A stretch of 51,249 bases of DNA from Primorskyibacter aestuariivivens (GCF_028023675.1 NZ_JAQIOZ010000027.1:1-51249), one strand, 5' to 3'. Positions 19,200 to 28,983 are shown, counted from the first letter of the stretch. Notes: generated by a model not told the origin, from the sequence alone. Program-made: numbers and translations.

Positions 19200-20240
19200 T
19201 TGACCAACCCGACGCTGCTCACCCGCCGCTCCGCCATGCTGATGCCGCTGGCTTTCCCGATTGCGCTCTCCGCCTGCAAGCCCGGCGCAGACATTCTGCA
19301 GATCTCGGGTCTGACCATGGGCACCACCTTTAACATCACGGCTGTGAACGGTTCCGATAACGTGACCGAACAAAAACTGCGCGAGGCCGTAGAGGTCGCG
19401 CTGGCCGAGGTCAACACCCAGATGTCGAACTGGGACGAAGCCTCTGAAATCTCGCGCTTTAATGCGCAGACCGGGTCCGACATCGTGGCGATGTCCGACG
19501 GGCTGTCGCACGTGATGCGCGCCGCCGAAGAGGTCAATATCGCAAGCCAGGGCCGATTTGACACCACCGCTGGCCCGCTTATCGAGCTTTGGGGATTTGG
19601 CGCACCGGGCAAATCCGCCATGCCGTCCGAGGCGGCCATTCTGGACGCCCAGGCGCGTTCGGGCCACGGCAATACGCTGCAACTCGAAAGCACCGGGCTG
19701 CGGAAAATCCAGTCCGACGCGCAGGTCTATCTGGCCGCCATCGGCAAGGGTTATGGCGCCGACCGCGTGGGTCAGGCCATCGAATCACTGGGCATTGCCG
19801 ACTACATGGTCGAAATCGGTGGCGATCTTTATGCCGCGGGCACCAACCCGGATGGCAAGCCCTGGCAAATCGGCATCGAGACGCCCGATGCCCGCGACCG
19901 CGGTGTGCTGGACGTGATCGGCGTGTCCGGTCTGGGCCTGGCCTCGTCGGGTGATTACCGCAACTATTTCGAACAGGACGGCAAACGCTTCAGCCACGTG
20001 ATCGACCCGATCACCGGCCAGCCGATCACCCACACCACCGCCTCGGCGACGGTGCTGGCGGATGACGCGATGCTGGCAGATGCCTGGGCCACGGCCATGC
20101 TGACACTGGGCCGCGAGAAGGGTCTGGAAATCGCCGAAGCGAACAACATTGCCGTGCTCTTCATTGAACGCGACGGGTCGAGCACCCAAATGAGGTTCAA
20201 CGCGGTGAAATCGAGCCACTTTGCCACGCTGACCAGCTAA
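19200..20240 (+). CDS. apbE: FAD:protein FMN transferase ApbE
   Basis: A 346-residue secreted flavin transferase that attaches FMN to the threonines of NqrB and NqrC. The N-terminus is a lipoprotein-type signal (MLMPLAFPIALSACKPG, lipobox Cys after LSA). Family blocks include ISGLTMGTTFNITAV, FDTTAGPLIELWGFG, AAIGKGYGADRVGQAIESLG, DYMVEIGGDLYAAG and SHVIDPITGQP with ASATVLADDAMLADAWATAM, the metal/FAD site. The start is TTG at 19200, preceded by AAGAGG. Usually apbE follows nqrF; here it is divergent from nqrA. Confidence 0.94.
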   Translation: MTNPTLLTRRSAMLMPLAFPIALSACKPGADILQISGLTMGTTFNITAVNGSDNVTEQKLREAVEVALAEVNTQMSNWDEASEISRFNAQTGSDIVAMSDGLSHVMRAAEEVNIASQGRFDTTAGPLIELWGFGAPGKSAMPSEAAILDAQARSGHGNTLQLESTGLRKIQSDAQVYLAAIGKGYGADRVGQAIESLGIADYMVEIGGDLYAAGTNPDGKPWQIGIETPDARDRGVLDVIGVSGLGLASSGDYRNYFEQDGKRFSHVIDPITGQPITHTTASATVLADDAMLADAWATAMLTLGREKGLEIAEANNIAVLFIERDGSSTQMRFNAVKSSHFATLTS

Positions 20241-20262
20241 GACCGGGACGGGAGTTTATTCC

Positions 20263-20508
20263 ATGGCCACCTTTGCCCTGACCTTTGGGTTTCTCCTGCT
20301 GATCGTGCTGGGCATGTCGCTTGGCGTGATCTTCATGGGGCGTCGGATCAAGGGAAGCTGTGGCGGTCTGAACGCCATCAGCGATGCCGATCAATGTCTG
20401 GTCTGCAAGAAAGAAATCGATCCGGATTCGCCGCTGCGCGAAAGGCTGCAATGCCCCCGCGCGCGGCGCATGATGGAACAGGCCCAAAAAGAGGCGCAGC
20501 AAGCCTGA
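20263..20508 (+). CDS. nqrM: Na+-NQR maturation protein NqrM
   Basis: An 81-residue protein with one N-terminal membrane helix (FALTFGFLLLIVLGMSLGV) and the NqrM/DUF539 motif GRRIKGSCGGLNAI followed by CLVCKKEID. The cysteines are thought to deliver iron to the NqrD/NqrE site. It starts 22 bp after apbE and is co-transcribed with it. The C-terminal tail after the CxxC pair has another Cys in RLQCPRARRM. Confidence 0.92.
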   Translation: MATFALTFGFLLLIVLGMSLGVIFMGRRIKGSCGGLNAISDADQCLVCKKEIDPDSPLRERLQCPRARRMMEQAQKEAQQA

Positions 20509-20578
20509 GGCTTGCCCGTTTCGGGTGCAGTGCCTAGTCTTTGTGAACAACCCATTGTCCGAGGGGGACATTACAGAC

Positions 20579-21100
20579 ATGCCATCATCCTACCAGCCGC
20601 CGACCCGCAAGGATCAGGACAAGAACCGCACCCATAGCCAGAGTGAAACCACCAACCTGAAATCCGGTAACGCTCTGGTTTCGGACCTGATGGACCGCAA
20701 GGGCGGGGATATCTTCAGCATTCGCCCCACCGAGACGCTCGGCAAGGCCGTCGAAGTTCTGCGCGACAAGCGGATTGGCGCATTGGTGGTGACCGACGCG
20801 GCCGGTTCGCTGGTGGGCATTCTGTCCGAGCGAGATATCGTGCGCAAACTGGCCGACACGCCCGGCAAAACCCTGCCGCAATCGGTCGAGGACGTGATGA
20901 CCCGCGAGGTTCAGACCTGTGGCCGCGACGAGCCGCTTCTGTCCGTGCTCAAGCGCATGACCGAGGGCCGGTTCCGCCACATGCCGGTTGTCCAGGACGG
21001 TCGCCTGAGCGGCATGCTGACGATTGGTGACGTGATCCAGTACCGCCTGAACGAACTGGAACACGAAGCCTTGCAGCTCAAGCAACTGATCGTCGGATAA
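20579..21100 (+). CDS. Tandem CBS-domain protein
   Basis: A 173-residue cytoplasmic protein with a charged, probably flexible N-terminus (about 30 residues) followed by two CBS motifs: IFSIRPTETLGKAVEVLRDK with GALVVTDAAGSLVGILSERD, and VQTCGRDEPLLSVLKRMTEG with RFRHMPVVQDGRLSGMLTIG. Such stand-alone CBS pairs bind adenine nucleotides or S-adenosyl compounds and act as sensors. The ATG at 20579 is preceded by GAGGGGG about 12 bases upstream. The gene follows nqrM by 70 bp; a functional link is not shown. Confidence 0.88.
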   Translation: MPSSYQPPTRKDQDKNRTHSQSETTNLKSGNALVSDLMDRKGGDIFSIRPTETLGKAVEVLRDKRIGALVVTDAAGSLVGILSERDIVRKLADTPGKTLPQSVEDVMTREVQTCGRDEPLLSVLKRMTEGRFRHMPVVQDGRLSGMLTIGDVIQYRLNELEHEALQLKQLIVG

Positions 21101-21111
21101 TTCCCGGCTGC

Positions 21112-21138
21112 GGTCGATTTTTCGTCGAAAAATCGACC
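21112..21138. terminator. Stem-loop between convergent genes
   Basis: GGTCGATTTTTC and GAAAAATCGACC form a perfect 12-bp stem with a 3-base loop, located 12 bp after the CBS-protein stop and 12 bp before the stop of the convergent small gene. The position fits a bidirectional terminator. Confidence 0.6.
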
Positions 21139-21150
21139 CGCACGCTTGCG

Positions 21151-21330
21151 CTAAACGTCCAACGGGACAAAGCCAAGCGTCAGAAGCCCCGCGGCGGTCA
21201 GCGCGCCATAGAGCCACAATTGCCAGCGCGGCCCCTCTGCCTTCCAGACCCGCCGGTAGCGATACCCGCCGAGGCAGGACAGGACAAAAACAACCGTCGC
21301 CACGGCCGACGTGAGCGTCATGTCTTCCAT
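21151..21330 (-). CDS. Small two-helix membrane protein
   Basis: A 59-residue hypothetical protein starting at MEDMTLTSAV, with two hydrophobic segments (LTSAVATVVFVLSCLGGY and LWLYGALTAAGLLTLGFVPL) separated by a basic loop (RYRRVWKAEGPRW). AGGGACGGG lies just upstream of the chosen ATG; a longer open frame reaches 21390 but adds a non-membrane leader. The stem-loop at 21112-21138 lies beyond its stop. Family not recognised. Confidence 0.55.
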   Translation of the reverse strand: MEDMTLTSAVATVVFVLSCLGGYRYRRVWKAEGPRWQLWLYGALTAAGLLTLGFVPLDV

Positions 21331-21480
21331 TTTCCCGTCCCTATCCTTGACCGTGGCAGACATATAAGAGCCCGAAGCAACAAGGGACACGGGGCAAACT
21401 GCCGCCCGGCACCCGGCAGGCTCCGGCGCGATCGCTCGCAGTTTCCTCCGCGATGCAACGCACCGTTAACGCTCATCTCT

Positions 21481-22752
21481 TCAGGGCTTTTCGAACGCGC
21501 CTTCAGATTCGGGTGTCAGTTTCAGTGTCGCCCCCCAACTGAACGCAATCATGACCGCCGCGACACCAAGGCAGAGCGCCACACCACCCATCTGATAGCT
21601 CAGCCCGGACAACACCGTTCCAATAAGCCGACCCGCCGCATTGGCCATGTAGTAAAAGCCCACATCCATCGTGACCCGCTCCTCATTCGTGAAAGCCAGG
21701 ATCAGGTAGGAATGCAGGGATGAATTGACCGCGAAGAGCGCCCCAAAGACAAGCAGGCCAAGCACCAGTGTCACGGTCATCCAGGCAACGGGTTCACCGG
21801 CAACGGCCAGCATCACCGCCAGTAGCGCAGGAACGACAAACAGGGCCGCCACCCAATGCCGGGCAAGCGCCACGATTTCATGATCGGCGCGCGACCTGGC
21901 CCGGAGCAGCCGCGGCGCAGACGCCTGCACCACGCCGTAGAGAATGATCCAGATGGCCATGAATGTCCCGATCATGAAAAACGCGGCCCGGTTACCTGCC
22001 TCGCTGCCATCGGACAGAACCGCGTAGAAATAGATCGGGATGCCCACGACAAACCAGACGTCACGCGCGCCAAAGAGACACACACGCGCCGCGCTCAGCC
22101 AGTTGATATTGCGGTTCTTGGAAAAAACTTCGCGGAACATGGCGTCCTTGCGCCCGGCGGGCAATCCAGAGGGCATACGCCAGACGATCACCGCCAGGAT
22201 GAACGCAAGGATGATCGCCATGCCGATCACCGAGGGGGCGAAGCCGAACAGCGCCAAAGCTGCGGCCCCAAGCAGGAAGCCGAAACCTTTGACCGCGTTC
22301 TTCGACCCGGTCAGCAGCGCCACCCAACGAAAAAGCCCGCCGCCCTCCTTGGGTGCCAGCAGTTTGACGGCGGATTTCGACGACATCTTGGCCAGGTCCT
22401 TGGCCACCCCCGAAGCCCCCTGCACCAGCATGACATAGACGACAGACAGGCCCACCGCCCACGCGGGATCAAGCTGCGCCAACGCGATCAGCGCCAGCAC
22501 CTGCAGCCCCAGCCCCGCATAGAGCGTAGAGGTCAGGCCAAACCGCGCCGCGATCCAGCCCGCCGAGAGATTGGTCACCACACCAGCAATCTCATACAAA
22601 ACAAAGAGATAGGCCAGCTGCACCGGGGAAAACCCCAGCGTGTGAAAATGCAGCAGTACCAGCATGCGCAGCGCACCATCGGTCAGCATAAACGCCCAAT
22701 AGGCCGCTGTGACCGCGATATAAGCCGCCAATCCGTCGGGTCTTTGGCTCAC
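21481..22752 (-). CDS. arsJ: Organoarsenical efflux MFS transporter ArsJ
   Basis: A 423-residue MFS protein with about 12 hydrophobic segments and the ArsJ-typical blocks [20 protein letters not shown] and [20 protein letters not shown], then [17 protein letters not shown]. ArsJ exports 1-arseno-3-phosphoglycerate formed by the partner GAPDH, giving arsenate resistance. The GTG at 22752 overlaps the GAPDH stop as GTGA; the frame is open further upstream inside GAPDH but without similarity. Last gene of the ars operon. Confidence 0.9.
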   Translation of the reverse strand: MSQRPDGLAAYIAVTAAYWAFMLTDGALRMLVLLHFHTLGFSPVQLAYLFVLYEIAGVVTNLSAGWIAARFGLTSTLYAGLGLQVLALIALAQLDPAWAVGLSVVYVMLVQGASGVAKDLAKMSSKSAVKLLAPKEGGGLFRWVALLTGSKNAVKGFGFLLGAAALALFGFAPSVIGMAIILAFILAVIVWRMPSGLPAGRKDAMFREVFSKNRNINWLSAARVCLFGARDVWFVVGIPIYFYAVLSDGSEAGNRAAFFMIGTFMAIWIILYGVVQASAPRLLRARSRADHEIVALARHWVAALFVVPALLAVMLAVAGEPVAWMTVTLVLGLLVFGALFAVNSSLHSYLILAFTNEERVTMDVGFYYMANAAGRLIGTVLSGLSYQMGGVALCLGVAAVMIAFSWGATLKLTPESEGAFEKP

Positions 22753-23747
22753 AGCGATGCGCCCACTTTCAGCGCCACATCGACCAACCGATAGGCATAG
22801 CCCCATTCATTGTCATACCAGGCATAGATTTTCACCTGCGTGCCGTTCACCACCATGGTCGATGGTGCGTCAATGATCGATGAACGCGGGTCGTTGGTAT
22901 AGTCGGTGGAGACCAAGGGCCGGGTCTCATAGCCCAGAATACCTTTGAGCGGACCATTCGCGGCGGTTTCGAACAGCGCGTTGACTTCCTCCGCCGTCGT
23001 CGCGCGTTCCACCTCGAACACGCAATCGGTCAGCGAGGCGTTGAGCAGCGGCACGCGGACGGCATGGCCGTTCAGCTTGCCCTTGAGTTCGGGGTAGATC
23101 AGCGTGATCGCCGTGGCTGAACCGGTCGTCGTGGGGATCAGCGAATTGAGCGCCGACCGCGCGCGGCGCAGATCCTTGGCGGGGCGGTCCACGATGGTCT
23201 GGGTGTTGGTCACATCATGGATCGTCGTCATGGATCCGTGTTTGATCCCAATACCTTCATGGATCACCTTGACCACCGGCGCGAGGCAGTTGGTGGTGCA
23301 ACTCGCCGCCGTGATGATGCGATGCGCGGCAGGATCGTAGATATCGTCATTCACCCCCATCACCAGATTGGCAACGCCCGCATCCTTGACCGGGGCGGAG
23401 ACCACCACCTTTTTCACACCCGCATCGAAATAGGGCTGCAGCTTGGCTTCGGTCTTGAAGACTCCGGTGCAGTCGATCACCACATCGACCCCGTCCAGCG
23501 GCAGATCTTCAATGTTGCGGCTCTGGTGACAGGGAATGCGCGTTCCGTTGATCGTCACGCTGTCGGCGTCGGCGCTGAACTCTGCGTTCCAGCGGCCATG
23601 CACCGTGTCGAATTCCAAAAGATGCGCATGCATGGCCGGATCGCCCACGGCATCATTGATGAACGCGACCTGCGCGCCCCTTTCCAGCAGCGGGCGCAGC
23701 GCAAGTTTCCCCATGCGGCCCAGGCCGTTGATTGCATATGTCGTCAT
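22749..23747 (-). CDS. ArsJ-associated glyceraldehyde-3-phosphate dehydrogenase
   Basis: A 332-residue GAPDH. NAD-binding [16 protein letters not shown] at the N-terminus; catalytic Cys in [35 protein letters not shown] and [15 protein letters not shown] complete the catalytic domain. In ars clusters such an enzyme uses arsenate in place of phosphate and produces the unstable arseno-ester that ArsJ exports. Its ATG overlaps the arsR-arsC stop as ATGA and its own stop overlaps arsJ, so it belongs to the ars operon rather than to glycolysis. Confidence 0.93.
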   Translation of the reverse strand: MTTYAINGLGRMGKLALRPLLERGAQVAFINDAVGDPAMHAHLLEFDTVHGRWNAEFSADADSVTINGTRIPCHQSRNIEDLPLDGVDVVIDCTGVFKTEAKLQPYFDAGVKKVVVSAPVKDAGVANLVMGVNDDIYDPAAHRIITAASCTTNCLAPVVKVIHEGIGIKHGSMTTIHDVTNTQTIVDRPAKDLRRARSALNSLIPTTTGSATAITLIYPELKGKLNGHAVRVPLLNASLTDCVFEVERATTAEEVNALFETAANGPLKGILGYETRPLVSTDYTNDPRSSIIDAPSTMVVNGTQVKIYAWYDNEWGYAYRLVDVALKVGASL

Positions 23748-24571
23748 GTGAAGTCCTTTTCGCGGCCGATATCGTCGACCTGTGTTTGCAGGGACACGCG
23801 GTCCAGCGCGTTGAATGGAAGAGTGGCAAAGGCAAGGATACGGTGCCGCATCATGCCGTAAGTCTGCTGAAAGGCGAGACGCTTTTCAGCGTCGGTCCCC
23901 TCGGCCCTGACCGGGTCGGGCAGGCCCCAATGGGCCGAGATGGGCTGCCCTTCCCAGGCCGGGCAATCCTCGTTTGCGGCGCGGTCGCAGACGGTAAAGA
24001 CGAAATCCATCTTGGGCGCGGCATCGCTCTGAAATTCAGACACATTCTTGGCCCGCAAATCATCAACCGGGATGCCCTTGGACGCCAGCATCTCGACCGC
24101 AAACGGGTTCAATTCCGAATAGGGCCGTGTCCCGGCGGAAAACGCATTGAACCGATCCCCGGCCTCATGGCGCAGAATCGCCTCGGCAAAGATCGAGCGC
24201 GCGGAATTGCCAGTGCAGATAAACAGCACGTTGTATGTCCGGTCTGGCATCGGATCGGTCCTTTCTGGAAAGCCTGAACAAAGGTCGGGGCGGCCGCGAC
24301 AGCAATCGAGAAACAGGTCGGAGATCAGGCTTTGCGCCGCGGACGGGTTGAAGGCATAGCGCAGTGAATTGCCGTGACGCGTTTGGGTGATCAGCCCCGC
24401 GCGGGTGAGCGCAGAGAGGTAGACCGACGCTGTTGAAGGTTTGAAATCAAGCACCTGCGCGATCTCGCCTGCCGGAACCGCATCCGGCGCGCGCCGAACG
24501 AGCAGCCGGAAAATGGCAAGCCTCTGCGGATGGCTGAGCGCGGCAAGCTGATCTGTGATTTCTATTTTCAT
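23744..24571 (-). CDS. ArsR-ArsC fusion: As(III)-sensing repressor plus LMW-phosphatase-type arsenate reductase
   Basis: A 275-residue two-domain protein. Residues 1-90 are an ArsR winged helix ([40 protein letters not shown]), ended by C90, C91 and C98 in [10 protein letters not shown], which resembles the As(III) site type placed near the C-terminus in Acidithiobacillus ArsR. Residues 112-255 are an ArsC domain of the low-molecular-weight phosphatase fold with P-loop CTGNSARS (C119 to R125) and further Cys in [15 protein letters not shown]. Repression and arsenate reduction are thus joined in one chain. First gene of the operon; a palindrome covers its start. Confidence 0.9.
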   Translation of the reverse strand: MKIEITDQLAALSHPQRLAIFRLLVRRAPDAVPAGEIAQVLDFKPSTASVYLSALTRAGLITQTRHGNSLRYAFNPSAAQSLISDLFLDCCRGRPDLCSGFPERTDPMPDRTYNVLFICTGNSARSIFAEAILRHEAGDRFNAFSAGTRPYSELNPFAVEMLASKGIPVDDLRAKNVSEFQSDAAPKMDFVFTVCDRAANEDCPAWEGQPISAHWGLPDPVRAEGTDAEKRLAFQQTYGMMRHRILAFATLPFNALDRVSLQTQVDDIGREKDFT

Positions 24572-24592
24572 ATTTCACGAATATTCGAAATA
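24571..24592. promoter_or_regulatory. Palindrome at arsRC start, probable ArsR operator
   Basis: The 22-bp stretch begins TATTTC and ends GAAATA around an internal perfect CGAATATTCG. It touches the arsRC start codon. AT-rich interrupted palindromes of this size are typical ArsR operators, and the position would allow autorepression. Confidence 0.55.
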
Positions 24593-24724
24593 CAGAGGCA
24601 GGAAAAGTGAAGTTTTTGTAAAAACGCCGCGCTCCGCGCCATGACAGGACGCCAATTGGATGACGGGCTTGGATGTCCGACCCGGCCCAAGTACAGTTCC
24701 GGAAAACACGGGAAAATCCAGCCT

Positions 24725-25504
24725 ATGCCCCTGACCCGGCGACATTTTCTAACCGCATCGGCGGCGGCCCTCGCGACCGGCTCTTTGGCCGAAGGCACTG
24801 CGCCTGTCGTGGCTGCTGCAGCGTCACTGCGGTTTGTCCTGCCTGTACTGGTCGATGCCTTCGCGCGCGGCAACGGTGGCACGATCCGGCTGGCTTTTGG
24901 CTCCTCTGGCACCCTGGCGCAGCAGATTCGCAACGGTGCCCCATTTGAGCTGTTCCTGTCGGCGGATGAGCGGTTTGTGCTGGGTCTTGCGACCGATGGG
25001 ATCGTGGCCAATGAAGGGTCGGTTTACGCGGTGGGACGGTTGGCAATCAGCGCGCCGACCGGCTCACCGCTTGAGGTCGACGCCGATATGGCCGGGCTGG
25101 AGGCGGCGTTGGCCGCAGGCACGCTGCATCGCTTTGCCATCGCCAGCCCGGAACACGCCCCCTACGGGATGCGCGCGCGCGAGGCATTGCTACATCGCGG
25201 ATTGTGGGAAGCGGTAGAGCCGAAGCTGGTGTTCGGCGAGAACGTGGCGCAGACGGCGCAATTCGCCCTGTCGGGTAACGCTGAAGGCGGATTGATTGCC
25301 GGATCGCTGGCCATGGCCGCGCCTTTTGCCGCGCGCAGCCGGTCGGCGCTGATCCCGACCGAATGGCATGCCCCGCTGACCCATCGCATGGTCGCGACCG
25401 CGCGCGCGGGTGACGTGGCGCTGGCTTTCCGCGACTTTCTCCTGACCGAAGAGGCGCAGGAGATCTTTGTCGCGCACGGATTTGCCCCGCGGGAGGCAGG
25501 CTGA
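24725..25504 (+). CDS. modA: Molybdate ABC transporter substrate-binding protein ModA
   Basis: A 259-residue periplasmic protein. The N-terminus has a twin-arginine-like signal (LTRRHFLTASAAALATGSL), so export may be folded via Tat. Family segments: AAASLRFVLPVLVDAF, LAFGSSGTLAQQIRNGAPFE (oxyanion-binding Ser/Thr), LFLSADERFV and IASPEHAPYGMRAREAL. It presents molybdate or tungstate to ModBC. The ATG at 24725 is chosen for the signal peptide. Its TGA overlaps the modB start. Confidence 0.88.
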   Translation: MPLTRRHFLTASAAALATGSLAEGTAPVVAAAASLRFVLPVLVDAFARGNGGTIRLAFGSSGTLAQQIRNGAPFELFLSADERFVLGLATDGIVANEGSVYAVGRLAISAPTGSPLEVDADMAGLEAALAAGTLHRFAIASPEHAPYGMRAREALLHRGLWEAVEPKLVFGENVAQTAQFALSGNAEGGLIAGSLAMAAPFAARSRSALIPTEWHAPLTHRMVATARAGDVALAFRDFLLTEEAQEIFVAHGFAPREAG

Positions 25505-26172
25505 TGGATTGGGATGCGTTCTGGCTCTCCATCCAATTGGCGCTATGGACCGTCGCGCTGTTGCTGCCGGTCTCGGTGTTCCTGGGACGTATGCTGGCGT
25601 ATCGGCGTTTTGCCGGGAAATCAGCGATCGAAGCTCTCGTGATGCTGCCGCTGGTGCTGCCGCCGACCGTTCTCGGGTTCTACCTGCTCGTGGCACTTGG
25701 GGCCGAAAGCCCGCTGGGGCGCGGCTGGGAGGCTCTGTTCGGGGGACCACTGGTGTTCAGTTTCGAGGGATTGGTCGTGGCCTCAGTGCTCTTCAACTTG
25801 CCCTTCGCAATCCAGCCCGCCCAGCGCGGGTTCGAGGCGGTCCCGTCCGACATTCGCGACGCGGCAGCGTGCTGCGGCATGTCCCCGCTCACCGCGCTGC
25901 GCAAGGTCGAACTGCCGCTGGCCTGGCCCGGGGTGCTGACCGGGATGGTGCTGACCTTTGCGCATACTTTGGGGGAATTCGGCATCGTGCTGTTGGTGGG
26001 CGGCTCGATCCCGGGCGAAACACGCACGGTCGCAATTTCGATCTATGACAAGGTGCAGGCTTTTGACATGGACGGAGCGGCCCGGATGTCGGCGACACTT
26101 CTGGTCATTTCGATGGCCACCATCGCGCTGACCTTCTGGCTCTCTGCGCGGGCCGGTCGGAGGCTGTCATGA
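25504..26172 (+). CDS. modB: Molybdate ABC transporter permease ModB
   Basis: A 222-residue permease with five or six hydrophobic segments. LVMLPLVLPPTVLGFYLLVA is highly typical of ModB, and the EAA loop is present as DAAACCGMSPLTALRKVELP, where the ATPase docks. Start and stop overlap modA (1 bp) and modC (4 bp). Confidence 0.93.
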   Translation: MDWDAFWLSIQLALWTVALLLPVSVFLGRMLAYRRFAGKSAIEALVMLPLVLPPTVLGFYLLVALGAESPLGRGWEALFGGPLVFSFEGLVVASVLFNLPFAIQPAQRGFEAVPSDIRDAAACCGMSPLTALRKVELPLAWPGVLTGMVLTFAHTLGEFGIVLLVGGSIPGETRTVAISIYDKVQAFDMDGAARMSATLLVISMATIALTFWLSARAGRRLS

Positions 26173-27242
26173 TGAGTTTGCAAGTCTCCGTCAGGTCCTC
26201 TGCACCGATCCCGATCGATGTGGTGTTCGAGGTCGCGGCCGGGGAACTGATGGCGCTGGTTGGTCCGTCCGGGGCAGGAAAATCCACGGTGCTGCGGGTC
26301 ATCGCGGGGTTACACGGGCCCGAAACCGGACAGGTCGCGGTGGCGGGCACCACATGGCTGGACACCACACGTGGCGTCGACATGCCCGTGCACCGGCGCA
26401 AGGTCGGGGTCGTGTTCCAATCCTATGCGCTGTTTCCCCAGATGAGCGCGCTGGCCAATGTCATGGCGGCCGGAGCATCAGAGGTCGAGGCACGGCGGCT
26501 GCTTGCATTGGTGCGTCTTGACGGGCTGGAGACCCGGCGTCCGGCGGCGCTTTCGGGCGGCCAGCAACAACGGGTCGCCGTGGCGCGGGCGCTGGCGCGA
26601 CAGCCCGAGGTGCTGTTGCTGGACGAGCCGTTTTCGGCGGTCGACCGGGCCACGCGCGAAGACCTCTATCAAGAGATAGCCGCATTGCGCAGCCATCTGG
26701 ACATGCCCGTCATCCTCGTGACCCATGATCTCGAAGAAGCCCGGCAGCTTGCCGACAGGATCGTGGTGATGGATCAGGGTGCCGTCCTGCGCGCGGGTCC
26801 CGTTGATGAGGTGCTCATTGACCCTGCGGTCCTGCGCGGCATGGGGCTGCGCGAAGCAGGTTCGACATTGGGCGCGCATATCGCGGCGCAGGAGGAAGAC
26901 GGTCTGACACGGCTGGAGGCGGCGACGGGTCCGATCTGGCTGCCCCGGATCGACGGCGAAATCGGAACCCCGGTCCGCGTGCGGATCATGGCGCATGACG
27001 TGATCCTGTCGCGTGACTTGCCTGCGGGACTTTCTGCACTCAACGCCCTGCCCTGTGTCGTGGACAGCATTACACCCGGCGAGGGGCCGGGGGCGATGGT
27101 GCGGCTCTGCGTGGGGCAAGAGGTGCTGCTTGCCCGAATCACCCGCCGGTCTGTTGATGCGCTGGCGCTGAGACCCGGCGAGACCTGCCACGCGGTGCTG
27201 AAGTCCATGGCCGTTGCGCGCAGCAATGTGCGACCGCGTTAG
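26169..27242 (+). CDS. modC: Molybdate ABC transporter ATPase ModC
   Basis: A 357-residue ATPase. Walker A is GPSGAGKST (about residues 34-42), Q-loop VVFQSYALFPQMS, signature LSGGQQQRVAVARAL, Walker B VLLLDEPFSAVD and H-loop VILVTHDLEEARQLA. A Mop/TOBE-type C-terminal domain (about 290-350) that binds oxyanion and can give trans-inhibition follows. It ends 4 bp before the convergent SulP gene. Confidence 0.94.
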   Translation: MMSLQVSVRSSAPIPIDVVFEVAAGELMALVGPSGAGKSTVLRVIAGLHGPETGQVAVAGTTWLDTTRGVDMPVHRRKVGVVFQSYALFPQMSALANVMAAGASEVEARRLLALVRLDGLETRRPAALSGGQQQRVAVARALARQPEVLLLDEPFSAVDRATREDLYQEIAALRSHLDMPVILVTHDLEEARQLADRIVVMDQGAVLRAGPVDEVLIDPAVLRGMGLREAGSTLGAHIAAQEEDGLTRLEAATGPIWLPRIDGEIGTPVRVRIMAHDVILSRDLPAGLSALNALPCVVDSITPGEGPGAMVRLCVGQEVLLARITRRSVDALALRPGETCHAVLKSMAVARSNVRPR

Positions 27243-27246
27243 TCGG

Positions 27247-28983
27247 TCAACTGCCCACCTTCGGCGTCAGCGTCTGCATCGCGTCCCATTGGCTCAGGAA
27301 TACCTGACCGTTCAGTTCATCGAGAAAATGGGTTTTCTTCAACCGGTCCATCACGGGTCCCTTCACCTCGGACAGGTGAAAACCAACGCCCATTCCCTTG
27401 AGCCGTTCATTGATCGCCTCAAGGCTTTCCAGCGCGGAAAAATCAATCTCGTTCACCGCAGAGCACATGAGGACGACATTCGTGATCGGACAATCCTTGG
27501 CCACACGATCCTGGATCATGTCTTCCAGAAAGCGCGCATTAGCAAAGAACAGGCTTTCATCCACGCGCAGCGTCAGAAGCGAGGGGTGACGTTTGACCTT
27601 GTGACGGTAGATGTTGCGGAAATGCTGCGTGCCGGGGACCAGCCCCACCTCGGCCACATGCGGGCGCGAGGTTTTGTAGAGGAAAAGCGCCAGAGACAGG
27701 ATCACGCCCGCCGAGACGCCCATTTCGACCCCCATGCCCAGTGTGAGCAGGATGGTGGCCAGAACAGCAGCAAAATCGGCCTTGGAATAGGTCCAGCTTT
27801 TGCGCAGGATCGAGAAATCGACAAGGCTGAGGACAGCGACGATGATCGTGGCGGCCAGTGTCGCCTTGGGCAGGAAATAGACCAGCGGGGTGAGCGCGAC
27901 GGCGGCGATGGCGAGGCCCACGGCGGTATAGGCACCGGCGGCAGGGGTTTCAGCGCCTGCGTCGAAATTCACGACAGAGCGGGCAAATCCACCGGTGACG
28001 GGATAGCCACCGGTAAAGGCCGCGCCGATATTGGCGGCGCCCAGCCCGATGAGTTCCTGATCCGGGTCGATGCGCTGGCGTTTCTTGGCGGCCAGTGTCT
28101 GGGCCACCGAGATGGATTCGACAAACCCGATCACGGTGATGAGCAGGGCCGGCACGAACAGAACCGACATCAGATCCAGCGACAGGTCCGGCATGGTCAG
28201 CGGCGGCAGGCTTTGCGGCACCTCGCCCACGATGCTCACGCCCTTGTCGCCCAGACCGAAAAGCGCCGTTACCAGCGTTGTGACAACCACGGCTGCGACA
28301 GGGCCTGCCTTGGTCGCCACATCGGCCAGCTTGGGTTTGAGACCAAGCCCAAGCAACAGCGGCTTCAGCCCCTTGCGCACCCAGAACAGGAACGCCGTGG
28401 CCGTGGCACCGATGCCCAGCGTGATCCAGTTGGTTTCGGGCAGATGCGCAATAAGCGACGAGACGATGTCGATCAGATTGTGACCATGGGCTTCAACGCC
28501 CAGAACATGTTTGAGCTGTGAGGTCGCGATCAGGATGCCCGACGCCGTAATGAACCCCGCGATGACCGGATGCGACAGGAAATTGGCAAGGAACCCGAGC
28601 CGGAATACCCCCATGATCAACAGCATGCCCCCCGACAGCGCCGCCAGTGTCAGCGCCGCAACGGCATAGCCCATCGTCCCCTGCTCCGCGACATTGCCGA
28701 TGGCGGCAGCTGTCATGAGCGACACAACAGCCACCGGCCCCACGGCGAGCGCACGGGACGTGCCAAAGATGGCGTAGAGGATGATCGGCGCGATGGAGGC
28801 ATAAATCCCCACCTCGGGCGGCAGACCCGCCAGCAGCGCATAGGCCAGCGATTGCGGGATCAACATGATCGTCACGATCACCGCCGCGATCAGGTCATTG
28901 GACAGGGTTTCACGGCTGTAGTCGCGGCCCCAGTCGAGGACCGGAAGGTAGCGGCGCATCAGGGGGATGAGACGGTCGGACAT
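27247..28983 (-). CDS. SulP-family anion transporter with STAS domain
   Basis: A 578-residue SLC26/SulP transporter. The membrane domain runs from about residue 30 to 415 (IMLIPQSLAYALLAGLPPEV; VGPVAVVSLMTAAAIGN; GLGAANIGAAFTGGYPVTGG). The cytoplasmic STAS domain follows (VVLMCSAVNEIDFSALESLE near 490-510). Such proteins move sulfate, bicarbonate or other anions. It is the last gene on the same strand as the SQR fusion and persulfide-dioxygenase-like genes, so exchange of sulfate or sulfite made from sulfide is a reasonable inference. Confidence 0.9.
   Translation of the reverse strand: MSDRLIPLMRRYLPVLDWGRDYSRETLSNDLIAAVIVTIMLIPQSLAYALLAGLPPEVGIYASIAPIILYAIFGTSRALAVGPVAVVSLMTAAAIGNVAEQGTMGYAVAALTLAALSGGMLLIMGVFRLGFLANFLSHPVIAGFITASGILIATSQLKHVLGVEAHGHNLIDIVSSLIAHLPETNWITLGIGATATAFLFWVRKGLKPLLLGLGLKPKLADVATKAGPVAAVVVTTLVTALFGLGDKGVSIVGEVPQSLPPLTMPDLSLDLMSVLFVPALLITVIGFVESISVAQTLAAKKRQRIDPDQELIGLGAANIGAAFTGGYPVTGGFARSVVNFDAGAETPAAGAYTAVGLAIAAVALTPLVYFLPKATLAATIIVAVLSLVDFSILRKSWTYSKADFAAVLATILLTLGMGVEMGVSAGVILSLALFLYKTSRPHVAEVGLVPGTQHFRNIYRHKVKRHPSLLTLRVDESLFFANARFLEDMIQDRVAKDCPITNVVLMCSAVNEIDFSALESLEAINERLKGMGVGFHLSEVKGPVMDRLKKTHFLDELNGQVFLSQWDAMQTLTPKVGS

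Noticed and set aside
22749-23747. Glycolytic GAPDH
   Set aside because: ATGA/GTGA overlaps with arsRC and arsJ place it in arsenic resistance.
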